64,000 bases of DNA from Halioglobus sp. (GCA_029246385.1 JAQWNG010000025.1:1-64000), one strand, 5' to 3'. Positions 9,874 through 17,917 are shown, numbered from the stretch's first letter. The notes: a model not told the origin generated them from the letters alone. Numbers and translations: made by a program.

Positions 9874-10233
9874 GTGAATACGCTAACGTTAATTGAAGAA
9901 CACTGGCTTATAGTTAGTGCATGTCTGCTTCTAATTATTACAGCACTGTCATTATGGCCGCTAGACATTCCCTCGGCCCCAGGCTCCGATAAAATACACC
10001 ACTTGGTAGCCTATGCTGCGTTAGTCTTTCCTGTCGCGTTACGTCAACCCAATCGATGGCTGTGGTTTGTGGTGTTTTTTATTGGCTACAGCGGATTAAT
10101 CGAGTTGATACAACCGTATGTGAATCGCTATGGAGAATGGCTAGATATGTTGGCCAATACCGCAGGCGTGGTGTGCGGTATCGCACTGGCGACAGCCATA
10201 AACGCGGTGGGTAATCGCAGGCTAAAGGACTAA
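9874..10233 (+). CDS. VanZ-like membrane protein
   Basis: This 119-residue protein has four membrane segments. SLWPLDIPSAPGSDKIHHLVAYA contains the 'DK..H...Y' signature of VanZ-like proteins, and ELIQPYVNRYGEWLDMLANTAG contains the 'E..Q......R..... D...N..G' signature; these are the two conserved blocks of the family. Start is GTG 9874 with AGGAG at 9860-9864, nine bases upstream. VanZ itself gives low-level teicoplanin resistance, but most homologues have unknown function and often sit beside polysaccharide loci, as here. Confidence 0.85.
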   Translation: MNTLTLIEEHWLIVSACLLLIITALSLWPLDIPSAPGSDKIHHLVAYAALVFPVALRQPNRWLWFVVFFIGYSGLIELIQPYVNRYGEWLDMLANTAGVVCGIALATAINAVGNRRLKD

Positions 10234-10331
10234 GTCGCCCTGATCTGTTCGGGTCAGGTGTTGAGCGGATGTGATGTTCGCTGCCTTCGATACCTTGGAT
10301 AATATTGGCCAAGGCACATGGGAGGTATAGT

Positions 10332-10661
10332 ATGGCGGCAGTTGCATTTGATTCATTAGAATATGCGCATCAGCTTGAAGCCGCCGGTATGCCGCGCGCA
10401 CAAGCGGAGGTGATAGCTCAGGGATTAACGTCTATGTTCGTGCACAATTTTGATTCGCTGGTCACCAAAGATTATTTGGATGCGCGTTTTAGCGAGCAGG
10501 CTGCCAGGCTGGACGCGATGGATGTCAAATTTGACGCCAAGCTGGGGCTTCTCTCAGCTGAAATCGACGGCAAGCTCGGTAAGCTCTATGTGATGTTTGG
10601 CGTGATTATGGCAGGCGTGGCCGTGCCGATTATACAAACGGGTATCGCCTGGCTGGCGTAG
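10332..10661 (+). CDS. DUF1640-like coiled-coil membrane protein, copy 1
   Basis: A 109-residue protein starting MAAVAFDSLEYAHQLEAAGM, followed by a helix that 'learns' from MPRAQAEVIAQGL and a coiled coil. It ends in one membrane helix (YVMFGVIMAGVAVPIIQTGIAWL). This plan matches the small bacterial DUF1640/CCDC90-like proteins, whose function is unknown. Start 10332 is fixed by GGAGG at 10320-10324. A 150-base segment of this gene (10347-10496) is repeated directly downstream at 10675-10824. Confidence 0.75.
   Translation: MAAVAFDSLEYAHQLEAAGMPRAQAEVIAQGLTSMFVHNFDSLVTKDYLDARFSEQAARLDAMDVKFDAKLGLLSAEIDGKLGKLYVMFGVIMAGVAVPIIQTGIAWLA
10347..10496 (+). repeat. 150-bp direct repeat, copy A
   Basis: Coding repeat shared with 10675-10824. 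It covers the N-terminal helix and first part of the coiled coil of the DUF1640-like genes, with scattered substitutions and no insertion or deletion. Confidence 0.85.
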
Positions 10662-10674
10662 TGTTGGTCGCGCG

Positions 10675-10824
10675 TTTGACTCATTAGAATATGCTCACCA
10701 GCTTGAGGCCGCCGGTATGCCGCGCGCACAGGCGGAGGTGATAGCACCGGGATCAACGTCTATGTTCGTGCACAATTTTGATTCGCTGGTCACTACAGAT
10801 TATTTGGAGGCGCGTTTTGCTGAG
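10675..10824 (+). repeat. 150-bp direct repeat, copy B
   Basis: Second copy of the segment at 10347-10496. The junction lies only 14 bases after the stop codon of the first gene and in a different frame, which is why the start codon was lost. Confidence 0.85.
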
Positions 10825-10947
10825 TCAGATGCAAAAATGGGTGCACGCCTTGAGCGAATGGAAGGCAGGTTCAATCTGGTCTTCTGGATGTTGGGTCTTG
10901 CGATGATCTGTGTCGTGGTCCCCGAAGTTCTAAAATTTCCGGGTTAA
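10717..10947 (+). CDS. DUF1640-like protein, copy 2, N-terminus without a start codon
   Basis: This is a tandem paralogue of the preceding gene. The frame is open and similar from 10675 (FDSLEYAHQLEAAGMPRAQ), but the codons for the initiating MAAVA are replaced by sequence with no ATG, GTG or TTG. The first usable ATG is 10717, inside the conserved helix, giving 76 residues. The C-terminal half differs from copy 1 (LERMEGRFNLVFWMLGLAM...) but again ends in a coiled coil plus one membrane helix. It is either a decaying duplicate or a shortened product; no ribosome-binding site is evident before 10717. Confidence 0.5.
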   Translation: MPRAQAEVIAPGSTSMFVHNFDSLVTTDYLEARFAESDAKMGARLERMEGRFNLVFWMLGLAMICVVVPEVLKFPG

Positions 10948-11181
10948 AGACGTTGGAGCAGCGTGCGACTGCTGGGACATAAACAACATTGCTCAAGAGA
11001 GGAACAACACGCGCTCAACTGCAAGGCCTGACGTCCTAGTGCCTTTCTGGCTAAATGATATAAGAGGCGGTGGACGTCACTACGTTAGTTTCTTTATACT
11101 ACGTTGCGTGAAGATCTTTATTCCACGCAGTTGCAGGCGCCCGTTAGTGAGGTGCAACTGTAACCATTTTAACGAAAGGTT

Positions 11182-12276
11182 TTGTTGACAAAAATGCCTC
11201 CTATTTTTTATTTTCAGCGTCTTGTCACTCTATGGCCTACGGCCACACTAATGCTTCTTTGCTTCCTATTTTTTTCCGCCCGCACGTCAGCCGCCGTTTG
11301 GGTTGCGGTAGGCGAAAACGGCACGATAATTAACAGCACCGATGGACTTACGTGGTCAGGCGCCACCAGCGCAACGTCAGAAACGTTGCGTGGCGTCTAT
11401 TTTGATGGTGTCGGCACGTGGGCGGCGGCCGGTCAGCAAGGCACTGTCGTTAACAGCCCTGATGCAGCCGTTTGGACGCAGCAGACAAGCGGCAATACGA
11501 GTCCGCTGTGGGGTACGGTTTTCGCCGGCGGCCAGTGGATTGTCAGCGGCGGCAGTGGACGCGTTATCACCAGCCCCGACAGCGATGTCTGGACCTCGGT
11601 TAATGGCAGTTTCTCCTTTACACTGTATGACATTGCGTATGACGGCAGCGGCCTGTATGTCATCGCCGGTGGTGACTCTGGCGCGAAAGCAATTATTCTG
11701 ACCAGTAATGACGCCGTGACGTGGACGCAGCAACCGCCACAACCGTCGAATGCTGAGAGCTTTTACGGCATCAGCTACGGCGCTAACGAGTGGGTGGCCG
11801 TTGGGGATGCAGGCACTATACGCACGAGTGCAGACCCTGAGGCTCGCGCCTGGGCCATCCAAACGAGCGGCACCTCTGCCAATTTGAGAGACATTGTTTA
11901 CAACGGCACAGACCTTTACGTTGTGGTGGGTGTTGGCGGCGTAATTCTTACCAGCGCCGATGCGCGCGCATGGACGCCGAGGAACAGCGGTCTCGGCACT
12001 GACATAGATTTGGTCGGGGTAGAGTACGATGGCACCGGACTGTATGTCGCAGTGGGTACCGACGGAACAATACTCAGCAGCAACGACGGCATCAGTTGGA
12101 CACCACAGATAAGCCCTATTATTCAGAACCTAAGAGATGTCGCTGTGGGTAAATCCTCTCCCTCTCCTCCGCTAAGCCCTGCCTCTATTCCAACACTGCC
12201 GTTACCACTGCTCGTACTGTTGTCGCTACTGATGGCGAGCACGGGGGTCATAGTGTTTAGACGGAAGAATGCCTAA
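11182..12276 (+). CDS. Secreted beta-propeller-like repeat protein with IPTL-CTERM-type tail
   Basis: This 364-residue protein has an N-terminal signal peptide (hydrophobic stretch ending near TSAA, about residue 37). About seven repeats of some 40 residues follow, each with a 'G(T)I..S.D...WT' core (NGTIINSTDGLTWS, DGTILSSNDGISWTP), as in YCF48/BNR propellers. The tail is IPTLPLPLLVLLSLL..., a membrane helix and FRRKNA, which is the plan of IPTL-CTERM/PEP-CTERM sorting signals. It should be exported and possibly processed by an exosortase-type enzyme, not seen here. TTG 11182 or 11185, or ATG 11194, are all possible starts; AAAGG at 11175-11179 favours TTG 11185. Confidence 0.78.
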   Translation: MLTKMPPIFYFQRLVTLWPTATLMLLCFLFFSARTSAAVWVAVGENGTIINSTDGLTWSGATSATSETLRGVYFDGVGTWAAAGQQGTVVNSPDAAVWTQQTSGNTSPLWGTVFAGGQWIVSGGSGRVITSPDSDVWTSVNGSFSFTLYDIAYDGSGLYVIAGGDSGAKAIILTSNDAVTWTQQPPQPSNAESFYGISYGANEWVAVGDAGTIRTSADPEARAWAIQTSGTSANLRDIVYNGTDLYVVVGVGGVILTSADARAWTPRNSGLGTDIDLVGVEYDGTGLYVAVGTDGTILSSNDGISWTPQISPIIQNLRDVAVGKSSPSPPLSPASIPTLPLPLLVLLSLLMASTGVIVFRRKNA

Positions 12277-12350
12277 CAGCGGTTGTACAACAACTGTTCC
12301 CCCGCCTCGCGTGGTACCGTATTACGCTCCAGCTTATCGCTGTTCTTTAG

Positions 12351-12491
12351 TTAACGCGCGCTGATATTTATGCCGCAGACCCGCGATACGTCCCTGCCGA
12401 TAACCACACTAGTATGACTTGGGCTGTCACCGGCTAGGGTATCAGGCGCGTAGCCAATATAAACATTGAGCGCTGTGGCCACTGCAGACAT
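12351..12491 (-). CDS. Possible 46-residue protein after the asparagine-synthase-like gene
   Basis: A short frame begins 13 bases after the stop of the asparagine-synthase-like gene on the same strand. It encodes MSAVATALNVYIGYAPDTLA followed by 26 more residues ending CGINISAR. It has no strong ribosome-binding site and matches nothing I recognise. I list it because small peptides are sometimes encoded beside ATP-dependent amide-forming enzymes of this fold. Chance is at least as likely. Confidence 0.2.
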   Translation of the reverse strand: MSAVATALNVYIGYAPDTLAGDSPSHTSVVIGRDVSRVCGINISAR

Positions 12492-12504
12492 TCGGTCACA
12501 GTCA

Positions 12505-14238
12505 TTATGCGATTCGTTTCGCCAGAAATGCGGCATCCTCAATGAGAATTCTGTGCATCCTAGAGATAACAAATAGACGGAATGCCACAACATTAAAATC
12601 AAGCTTACGATTTTTATTAAAGACGCGCGTCATTTTTTTCTGACACTTATCAAAAAGCCTAACTATATCTGAGCGGCCGCCGCTCGAGCCGGTCACAACG
12701 TCTTGCACTACCACACGCTCTAAAACATAATCAATCACTTCTTTTTGAAACAAGTTTTCAGCGCCATAAGATCTTAGCTCTTTGCAAACAAAATCAAAGA
12801 CGGCCCTGCTTTTAAAAATATTCTTTGTTTTGCCTTCTGCTCTGTATGTAGAGAACATAATGTCACTAAAACGAGCAGCCACAATTTCCTTAAACAAGGA
12901 TTTATCGGTTCGAAGATCATCAGGAAGACTTCGCACACACTGCATAATTTTTTTCGATAGTAATGGCTGAATGACTTCTATATAAGCTAGCTTGAGATCG
13001 CTGCGCGCCGCAAAAATAGTAGGAATTTCAAACACAGAATTCACCCGGTCTCTCCATTCCTCTAAAGATTCATTCGATTTTTTTTGAAGATGAGGCGGAC
13101 GTTTAGTTGCAAAACTTTGAAAAATCTTACCAGCATGACTGTCCAACTGATAATCATCAAGCACGGCTATGCCCATATTTCTCCATACATCGTCTGGCGT
13201 CTTCACCTTGCGACAACCAAATGCCTGATCCCCACGGATAATACCCTCGCAGCCACTCTCGTAGAGTTGCTTCCACACCTGAAGGCTCGCATTCGGTGAG
13301 AATTCAGCGAGTCGTCCCTCTCCCGCCATTAGCCATCGATCTAAGACGACGCCAATCGATTCCTCGGAAAGGTCTTTCTCAAAATAGTCGTTTGGCACAT
13401 TAAATATAGACGCGAGTTTTTTTGCAGTGGCAGCATCGCCACGTTCAACGTTCTGCGCAGACTTGAAGCCAAAAGTGATGGTTCGTGGAACCGATCCGAG
13501 ATGATCTAACATAGTGAAAAAAATGGCTCGACTGTCAACGCCTCCAGACAACGGTAACCGCCACTTATCGGTTTCAATCTTCATGGACGAAAACGTTTCC
13601 GTTATCGAGTTCTTCAATCGGCGCTTGCTTTCTTTTTTGGCAGAGTTGCTTGCCAAAAACGTAACGGGATTGACAATGATATCTACACGCCATTGTTCAC
13701 GATTGAGTATCAGTTTAGAGTCAGGAGGCAATAAGCGTATACGCTGATCCCAAGAAAACCCTGGACCCAATGTGCCCGACGTTAACATCCACGAGTACAC
13801 TTCACTATTTTCTTTGAAGCTTTGTAATAAGATAATAATTGCGCGTTGCGAGGTTGAAGCAATAAAGTAGTCATCCGTCTGTATATACCAAACAGACCTC
13901 GAAGCGACCGCATCGGTTAGGACCTCGACAGACGTATTATCACCTCTAAACAACGCATATGAACCATCAGGAACTGCACTTCCGGGCGCGTGCCAGTCGC
14001 TCGAGGCGCCAAAGAGAATCCCCATGCACACGCTCGCGCCTGCAACAGTAAGCGTGCTCACAGGATTCATAACGCCCGCTAAGAGGCCGTCTCGTTCAAT
14101 AAGGGTGGGTGCATTGGCCACAATGTTATCAGGCGTAATCCGATAAGATAATTGCAGGATGTCGCTAGAGGAAAAAGGCGATGACGAAGGGTGCCGTGGG
14201 CAGATATAGACTATTTTCGACAATGCATACCGCGCCAA
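12505..14238 (-). CDS. Asparagine-synthase-like amide ligase without glutaminase cysteine
   Basis: A 577-residue protein. Residues 231-236 are SGGVDS, the ATP-pyrophosphatase loop of asparagine synthetases. The N-terminal half keeps the fold of the class II glutamine amidotransferase domain (DGSYALFRGD near residue 91, then a 'TDA..S..VWY' strand). The catalytic Cys2 is absent, since the protein starts MARYAL. It therefore should not hydrolyse glutamine and may use ammonia or form an amide inside its substrate, as in beta-lactam synthetase or lasso-peptide cyclases. No lasso precursor, RRE or protease gene lies nearby. It is convergent with the IPTL-CTERM gene. Substrate unknown. Confidence 0.75.
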   Translation of the reverse strand: MARYALSKIVYICPRHPSSSPFSSSDILQLSYRITPDNIVANAPTLIERDGLLAGVMNPVSTLTVAGASVCMGILFGASSDWHAPGSAVPDGSYALFRGDNTSVEVLTDAVASRSVWYIQTDDYFIASTSQRAIIILLQSFKENSEVYSWMLTSGTLGPGFSWDQRIRLLPPDSKLILNREQWRVDIIVNPVTFLASNSAKKESKRRLKNSITETFSSMKIETDKWRLPLSGGVDSRAIFFTMLDHLGSVPRTITFGFKSAQNVERGDAATAKKLASIFNVPNDYFEKDLSEESIGVVLDRWLMAGEGRLAEFSPNASLQVWKQLYESGCEGIIRGDQAFGCRKVKTPDDVWRNMGIAVLDDYQLDSHAGKIFQSFATKRPPHLQKKSNESLEEWRDRVNSVFEIPTIFAARSDLKLAYIEVIQPLLSKKIMQCVRSLPDDLRTDKSLFKEIVAARFSDIMFSTYRAEGKTKNIFKSRAVFDFVCKELRSYGAENLFQKEVIDYVLERVVVQDVVTGSSGGRSDIVRLFDKCQKKMTRVFNKNRKLDFNVVAFRLFVISRMHRILIEDAAFLAKRIA

Positions 14239-14315
14239 GATTATAAATTTAGATTAGCCGTACCAATGATTGTATTATCAACACAAGACATGCCGTTAGT
14301 CAAAAAGGCCAGGCA

Positions 14316-15401
14316 CTAAAATGCCGTTACGCTGCCAGTGAAGGCGTCTTTGGTGAAACTGTTTTGTGTGGTGTCCGCACCAGGGTGAAGGCCACAGCTT
14401 TCCAGCAACGCGGCAAGATGACGCGCGTGTTCTCGAGGCGCATCTGCCGCACTGGTCAGCAGTTGGTCCCGTTGGCGGGCCCAGATTCGGTAAGCGTCAG
14501 GCATTGTTTTTTGCAGGCTTTGCTCCAGAGCCAGCACGGGCGGCATTAGCTGATTGCGGCGCCGGGCAACCTGCACCGACCAGACTTGTACCTCGCCGAT
14601 GAAAAACTTGCGCACCACATTGTCAACGACTCGTCCTTCAGGGCTGGGTGTGTTGCCAATGCAAATTGATGCGCCCTCCAGCCTCTGCTGGATAGCGGGC
14701 GACGCTGCAGCGAGGGCAGCGCGCTGTAAGTCGAGCGCTGCCAGCAGTGCGCCGCCATCGCCGCTGCGAATGTCCCCAAGCAAACGCTCAAGTTCGCCGC
14801 TGCCAGCCTCGTAGTGTCCGTCCAGCCACTGGCTTGACAGTTCCGCCAGCCGAGCCAGCGAGAGAGCTATCTGGCCTCCGGTATTCGCGGGGTAATTGTC
14901 AAGACTGTGGGGGCGTTTCCAGAAGGTGCGGAATTCCGGCCCGCCGAGCGTGGCATTCCAGATTCGCGTAGACAGCATCCGGTGCTTTTCAATCAGGGCG
15001 GCTCGCAGCGTAGCGATCAGCTCAGCATCAGTGGTCTGATTCAGCGAACGGATGCAGGCCGGCGCCAGCGACAGAAATTCAAGCTCCAATAAAAGGCGCT
15101 GGGAATCGCTGGCCAGTTTGCCGAGACTACTATTGATAGTGCCGATTGTGATACTGAGCTCGCAACCGTTCAATGCCAGCAAATCAAGTAGACCGATAGA
15201 GTGTGGTTGCGGATCGATGTGCAGATCGCGGCTGCGGGGCAGTGGCGGCAAGCGGTCAGCCTTCACCGTGATAGGCCGATCAAGACTGTTCGCGAGACGC
15301 GTCAGATACTTGTCTAGCGGCACGCTGGAACTTTCGCTGCACCCGCTCAATAAACTTGCAGCCAGCAGCAGAATCGAGATTCTGTTACGCGCGCTTTTCA
15401 C
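14316..15401 (-). CDS. DUF3080 lipoprotein
   Basis: A 361-residue protein with a lipoprotein signal (ILLLAASLLSGC, lipid-modified Cys about residue 21), then YLTRLANSLDRPI and PLPRSRDL, the conserved opening of DUF3080 proteins. The rest is helical and rich in Leu, Ala and Arg. It is expected to be anchored in the outer membrane. The family has no known function. Its downstream neighbour is 77 bases away, convergent with nothing, so it is probably a single-gene unit or shares a promoter with the DUF3012 gene upstream. Confidence 0.82.
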   Translation of the reverse strand: MKSARNRISILLLAASLLSGCSESSSVPLDKYLTRLANSLDRPITVKADRLPPLPRSRDLHIDPQPHSIGLLDLLALNGCELSITIGTINSSLGKLASDSQRLLLELEFLSLAPACIRSLNQTTDAELIATLRAALIEKHRMLSTRIWNATLGGPEFRTFWKRPHSLDNYPANTGGQIALSLARLAELSSQWLDGHYEAGSGELERLLGDIRSGDGGALLAALDLQRAALAAASPAIQQRLEGASICIGNTPSPEGRVVDNVVRKFFIGEVQVWSVQVARRRNQLMPPVLALEQSLQKTMPDAYRIWARQRDQLLTSAADAPREHARHLAALLESCGLHPGADTTQNSFTKDAFTGSVTAF

Positions 15402-15515
15402 AGCTGTGCACTCATTGATACAGTGGCACTGCGCAGGCCTTCGCGCAGTTGCAAGTAAAGCGCAGGAGCAGCCAACGACGAGAGACTCGTTCGCCGGCCC
15501 TGCTTATCGGGACGG

Positions 15516-15779
15516 TTACATCACGCAGTTTTTGGCGTAGGCTTTGGCTTCGTCACCAGTCCACTCGCCTTTTGGCTTATCATTCAGATCTTCGCACCAA
15601 TCTTCGGAGCCGATGGCCATACCGTCAATCAAACAGTTTTTCGCGTACGTTGCGGCATCCGAGCCGGTCCAGTCCGATTTTGGCACTTCGCCCTGAGCGA
15701 CGCACCATTTTTCGCTACCGGGGTCGTTCGTGCAGGCCGCTAGTGCGAGGATGCCGACGATCATTAGAATGCGTTTCAT
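15516..15779 (-). CDS. DUF3012 lipoprotein with two repeats
   Basis: An 87-residue protein. A short lipoprotein signal (MKRILMIVGILALAAC) precedes two tandem 30-35 residue units: GSEKWC...VPKSDWTGSDAATYAKNC and GSEDWC...KPKGEWTGDEAKAYAKNC. Each matches the DUF3012 pattern 'GS..WC...K..W...EA..YAK.C', normally present once per protein. The paired cysteines suggest one disulfide per unit in the periplasm. Start 15779 is fixed by GGAGT six to ten bases upstream; an earlier ATG at 15857 would block the signal peptide. Function unknown. Confidence 0.85.
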   Translation of the reverse strand: MKRILMIVGILALAACTNDPGSEKWCVAQGEVPKSDWTGSDAATYAKNCLIDGMAIGSEDWCEDLNDKPKGEWTGDEAKAYAKNCVM

Positions 15780-16051
15780 AAGATACTCCTTGAAGGTACG
15801 GTAAAAGAATAAAGCAATGCCTCTAGTATACACCTTGTTTAACTTTTTGTGCGACATCGTGCCGTTCTGGGTTTTATGGTTTATTCATTAGGCCTGCAAG
15901 TGCGGCTAAATGTATTATGAAATAGTCTGTAACCGACTACACTTAATGCTTAGCGATGCGTGTTTAGCCTTTGAGTAACAGGCTGATATTGACGAGTAGC
16001 AGACACCGGGATCAGGCGCTGAATGACAGCTATCGGACCAAGGAGTAAAGG

Positions 16052-17266
16052 ATGACCTGTATACCTGCTGCAAAACGAGCGCAGCCAACCGAGCCAGGTG
16101 CTCGTCTGCAGGTCATTGATGCGATCAGGGGGGCTGCTTTGTTTGGCGTTTTACTCGTCAATATGTATAACTTCGGGGCTGATAGTTCGGAATGGGCCGG
16201 TGCCGTGGACCGTACTTTTAGTACGTTAATGCATGCACTTTTTGAAACGAAATCCCTACGCCTGTTTTCTATGTTGTTTGGCGTCGGTTTCGCACTGCAG
16301 TTTGCCTGGGCAATGTCCCGTAGCAATGGGTCTTTGTGGCTTTACGTCCGGCGGTTGACGATTTTATTTATGTTTGGCATGGCTCATGCGCTATTTTTTG
16401 ACGGCGATATTCTGATGGAATACGCCATTTTGGGGTTTGTGCTTCTGGCGTTCCGCAATGCCGCCCGTCGCACGTTGCTTGTTACAGGCCTTGCACTCTT
16501 GGCGGTATTTCCACTGGGCAATCTGGTTCATATGGACAGTGACGATGTGCTGGTGACGCACTGGGAAGACGCCCTGCCGCTCGCCGAGCTGCGTGAAGAT
16601 CATCCCTATCTTGGTTCCCCGATGGACGTGTTCAGTGAAAATGCTTTCGCGATCCCGCCACCTATTGGGTCAAATTTACACGGTCCTGAATCGAGTCTTG
16701 TTATCTTCTCGATGCTGCTGCTGGGGCTGTATGTGGGCCGAACCAAAATTCTTTATGACGTTACATCGCATCTGCCGGTGGTGCGAAGGGTTTTTACGTG
16801 GGGCATTGGCATTGGGGCAGCAAGTGCGCTTGCTGAAGGGTTGCTCAGCCAACATTATGGTTATGCCGTGTTTACGGCGACCCCAGCATCAGGCGGTATA
16901 CGGTTTCTTGGAGACCTGCTCTTTGCCTATGGATCAACGGCGCTGGCATTGGGTTATGGTGCGGGTATCGTATTGCTGGCGCAAAGGCCTAGAGGGCAAT
17001 CTGCGCTCAGGCCGTTGCAGAACCTAGGGAGGATGGCTCTGACGGCCTATCTGTGCAGTACCCTGATGTTTACGACACTTTTTTACGGTTGGGGCTTTGG
17101 TCAGCTTTTCTTGATGGGTCCGGCAGAAACGACTTTTTATGCGGTGGTGTTCTTTGCAGTACTAACGGTATTCTGCACCTGGTGGTTGGCCAGGTACAGG
17201 TTTGGTCCCGTTGAGTGGGTGTGGCGCAGCCTAACGTATTTAGCGCTTCAGCGTTTACGCCGGTAG
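16052..17266 (+). CDS. DUF418/YeiB-like membrane protein
   Basis: A 404-residue protein with about ten membrane segments. It opens LQVIDAIRGAALFGVLLVNM, the signature of the YeiB/DUF418 family ('R....D.LRG.A..GI...N'). The C-terminal third (GRMALTAYLCSTLMFTTLFYGWG...) is the DUF418 domain itself. AAGGAG at 16040-16045 sets the start. The family lies in the acyltransferase-3-like superfamily of inner-membrane proteins; its reaction is unknown. Context gives no further clue. Confidence 0.85.
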   Translation: MTCIPAAKRAQPTEPGARLQVIDAIRGAALFGVLLVNMYNFGADSSEWAGAVDRTFSTLMHALFETKSLRLFSMLFGVGFALQFAWAMSRSNGSLWLYVRRLTILFMFGMAHALFFDGDILMEYAILGFVLLAFRNAARRTLLVTGLALLAVFPLGNLVHMDSDDVLVTHWEDALPLAELREDHPYLGSPMDVFSENAFAIPPPIGSNLHGPESSLVIFSMLLLGLYVGRTKILYDVTSHLPVVRRVFTWGIGIGAASALAEGLLSQHYGYAVFTATPASGGIRFLGDLLFAYGSTALALGYGAGIVLLAQRPRGQSALRPLQNLGRMALTAYLCSTLMFTTLFYGWGFGQLFLMGPAETTFYAVVFFAVLTVFCTWWLARYRFGPVEWVWRSLTYLALQRLRR

Positions 17267-17288
17267 TACTTGTTCGGGTTGGTGGAGC

Positions 17289-17690
17289 CTAGAGCGTAGA
17301 AATGCCTTCCCACACGCTGCTCTGCCCGCAATCTGCAATGTCATTCAGTTGTTCTTGATCGATGGCCTCAACCTTCGAACCCTCATAAGCATCACGGAAT
17401 AAGCCCATCTCTGCGAATGATGGAAAGACAGTGACAAATCTAAAATCACCACGGCCATCGGGTCCAGTGGCAATTGGGAACCTGATGGCCACATCGATAT
17501 TTTTTCCACCCTCTGTGTCTCTTGCCGCCTCAATCCACTGCTTAGTAGCTTTAAACAGGTCAGCCGCCGTCGCATCATCGTTAAAAGTGCAGACATAAAT
17601 CTGTATTGCCGACATTTTTGTGTCGGCAAAAGTCGGTGCAGCGGCAATCAGTAGCAGGGATACTAGTAGTGATCGTGAAAATTTTTTCAT
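17289..17690 (-). CDS. Small exported protein of unknown function
   Basis: A 133-residue protein with a clear signal peptide (basic MKKFSRS, hydrophobic LLVSLLLIAAAP, cleavage near TFA-DT). The mature part has an IQIYVCTFND strand and a helix DLFKATKQWIEAAR, then FRFVTVFPSFAEMG, an arrangement compatible with a small alpha/beta barrel of the dimeric ferredoxin-like type. Two cysteines (VCTF, ADCG) could pair. I do not recognise the family. It lies just outside the inverted repeat that bounds the NRPS cassette. Confidence 0.65.
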   Translation of the reverse strand: MKKFSRSLLVSLLLIAAAPTFADTKMSAIQIYVCTFNDDATAADLFKATKQWIEAARDTEGGKNIDVAIRFPIATGPDGRGDFRFVTVFPSFAEMGLFRDAYEGSKVEAIDQEQLNDIADCGQSSVWEGISTL

Positions 17691-17754
17691 TAGTTATACT
17701 CCGTAAGTTTAAGACTTCCTCACCTTGAGCATATCCACCTTTCGAGCTGCGTGT

Positions 17755-17775
17755 AAGTAGGTAAAAGCCTACCTT
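17755..17775. promoter_or_regulatory. Dyad related to the sbnA-upstream palindrome, left end
   Basis: AAGTAGGT, four A and CCTAC(C)TT form an imperfect palindrome at the outer edge of the left inverted repeat. It differs by one substitution and one insertion from the perfect dyad at 25416-25435. A shared recognition site is plausible; its partner is unknown. Confidence 0.45.
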
Positions 17776-17817
17776 TAAAAAAAACGCTGGCTGCAGCGTT
17801 CTTGATTCATGCCTGTC
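17759..17817 (+). repeat. 59-bp terminal inverted repeat, left copy (IR-L)
   Basis: Matches the reverse complement of 25467-25524 with about three substitutions and one length difference in an A-tract. It contains half of a palindrome (AGGTAAAAGCCTAC), an A-tract, the hairpin AACGCTG-CAGC-CAGCGTT and the tail CTTGATTCATGCCTGTC. Similarity stops on the inner side at 17817. Together with IR-R it encloses the sbnA, sbnB, amidinotransferase and NRPS genes and nothing else. Confidence 0.9.
17777..17800 (-). terminator. Rho-independent terminator of the NRPS operon
   Basis: Read on the minus strand: a perfect 7-bp stem AACGCTG/CAGCGTT with a CAGC loop, ending in eight T. It lies about 120 bases after the NRPS stop codon and inside the left inverted repeat. 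Confidence 0.85.
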
Positions 17818-17856
17818 GCCTATAACGTTGTTTCGCTGCGATACAACGTTATAGGC
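17818..17856. repeat. Perfect 13-bp hairpin between NRPS stop and terminator
   Basis: GCCTATAACGTTG (17818-17830) and its exact reverse complement (17844-17856) flank a 13-base loop. It begins at the base after the left inverted repeat ends and is absent from the right side. No T-run follows, so it is not an ordinary terminator; it could stabilise the mRNA 3' end or be a protein or recombination site. Confidence 0.7.
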
Positions 17857-17917
17857 ATAACATTGCGAAAGTGGCCAGTGAAGAAGACACGGATACGCCC
17901 GTAAGTGTTCGATACCC

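Noticed and set aside
12351..14238. Lasso-peptide biosynthesis cluster
   Set aside because: Only a cyclase-like enzyme is present. There is no RRE/leader-binding protein, transglutaminase-like protease, exporter or precursor with the Thr(-2)/Gly1 pattern.
17818..17856. Integron attC site at the cassette border
   Set aside because: The hairpin is perfectly symmetric, without the extrahelical bases and conserved R'/R'' core boxes of attC, and no integrase is nearby.
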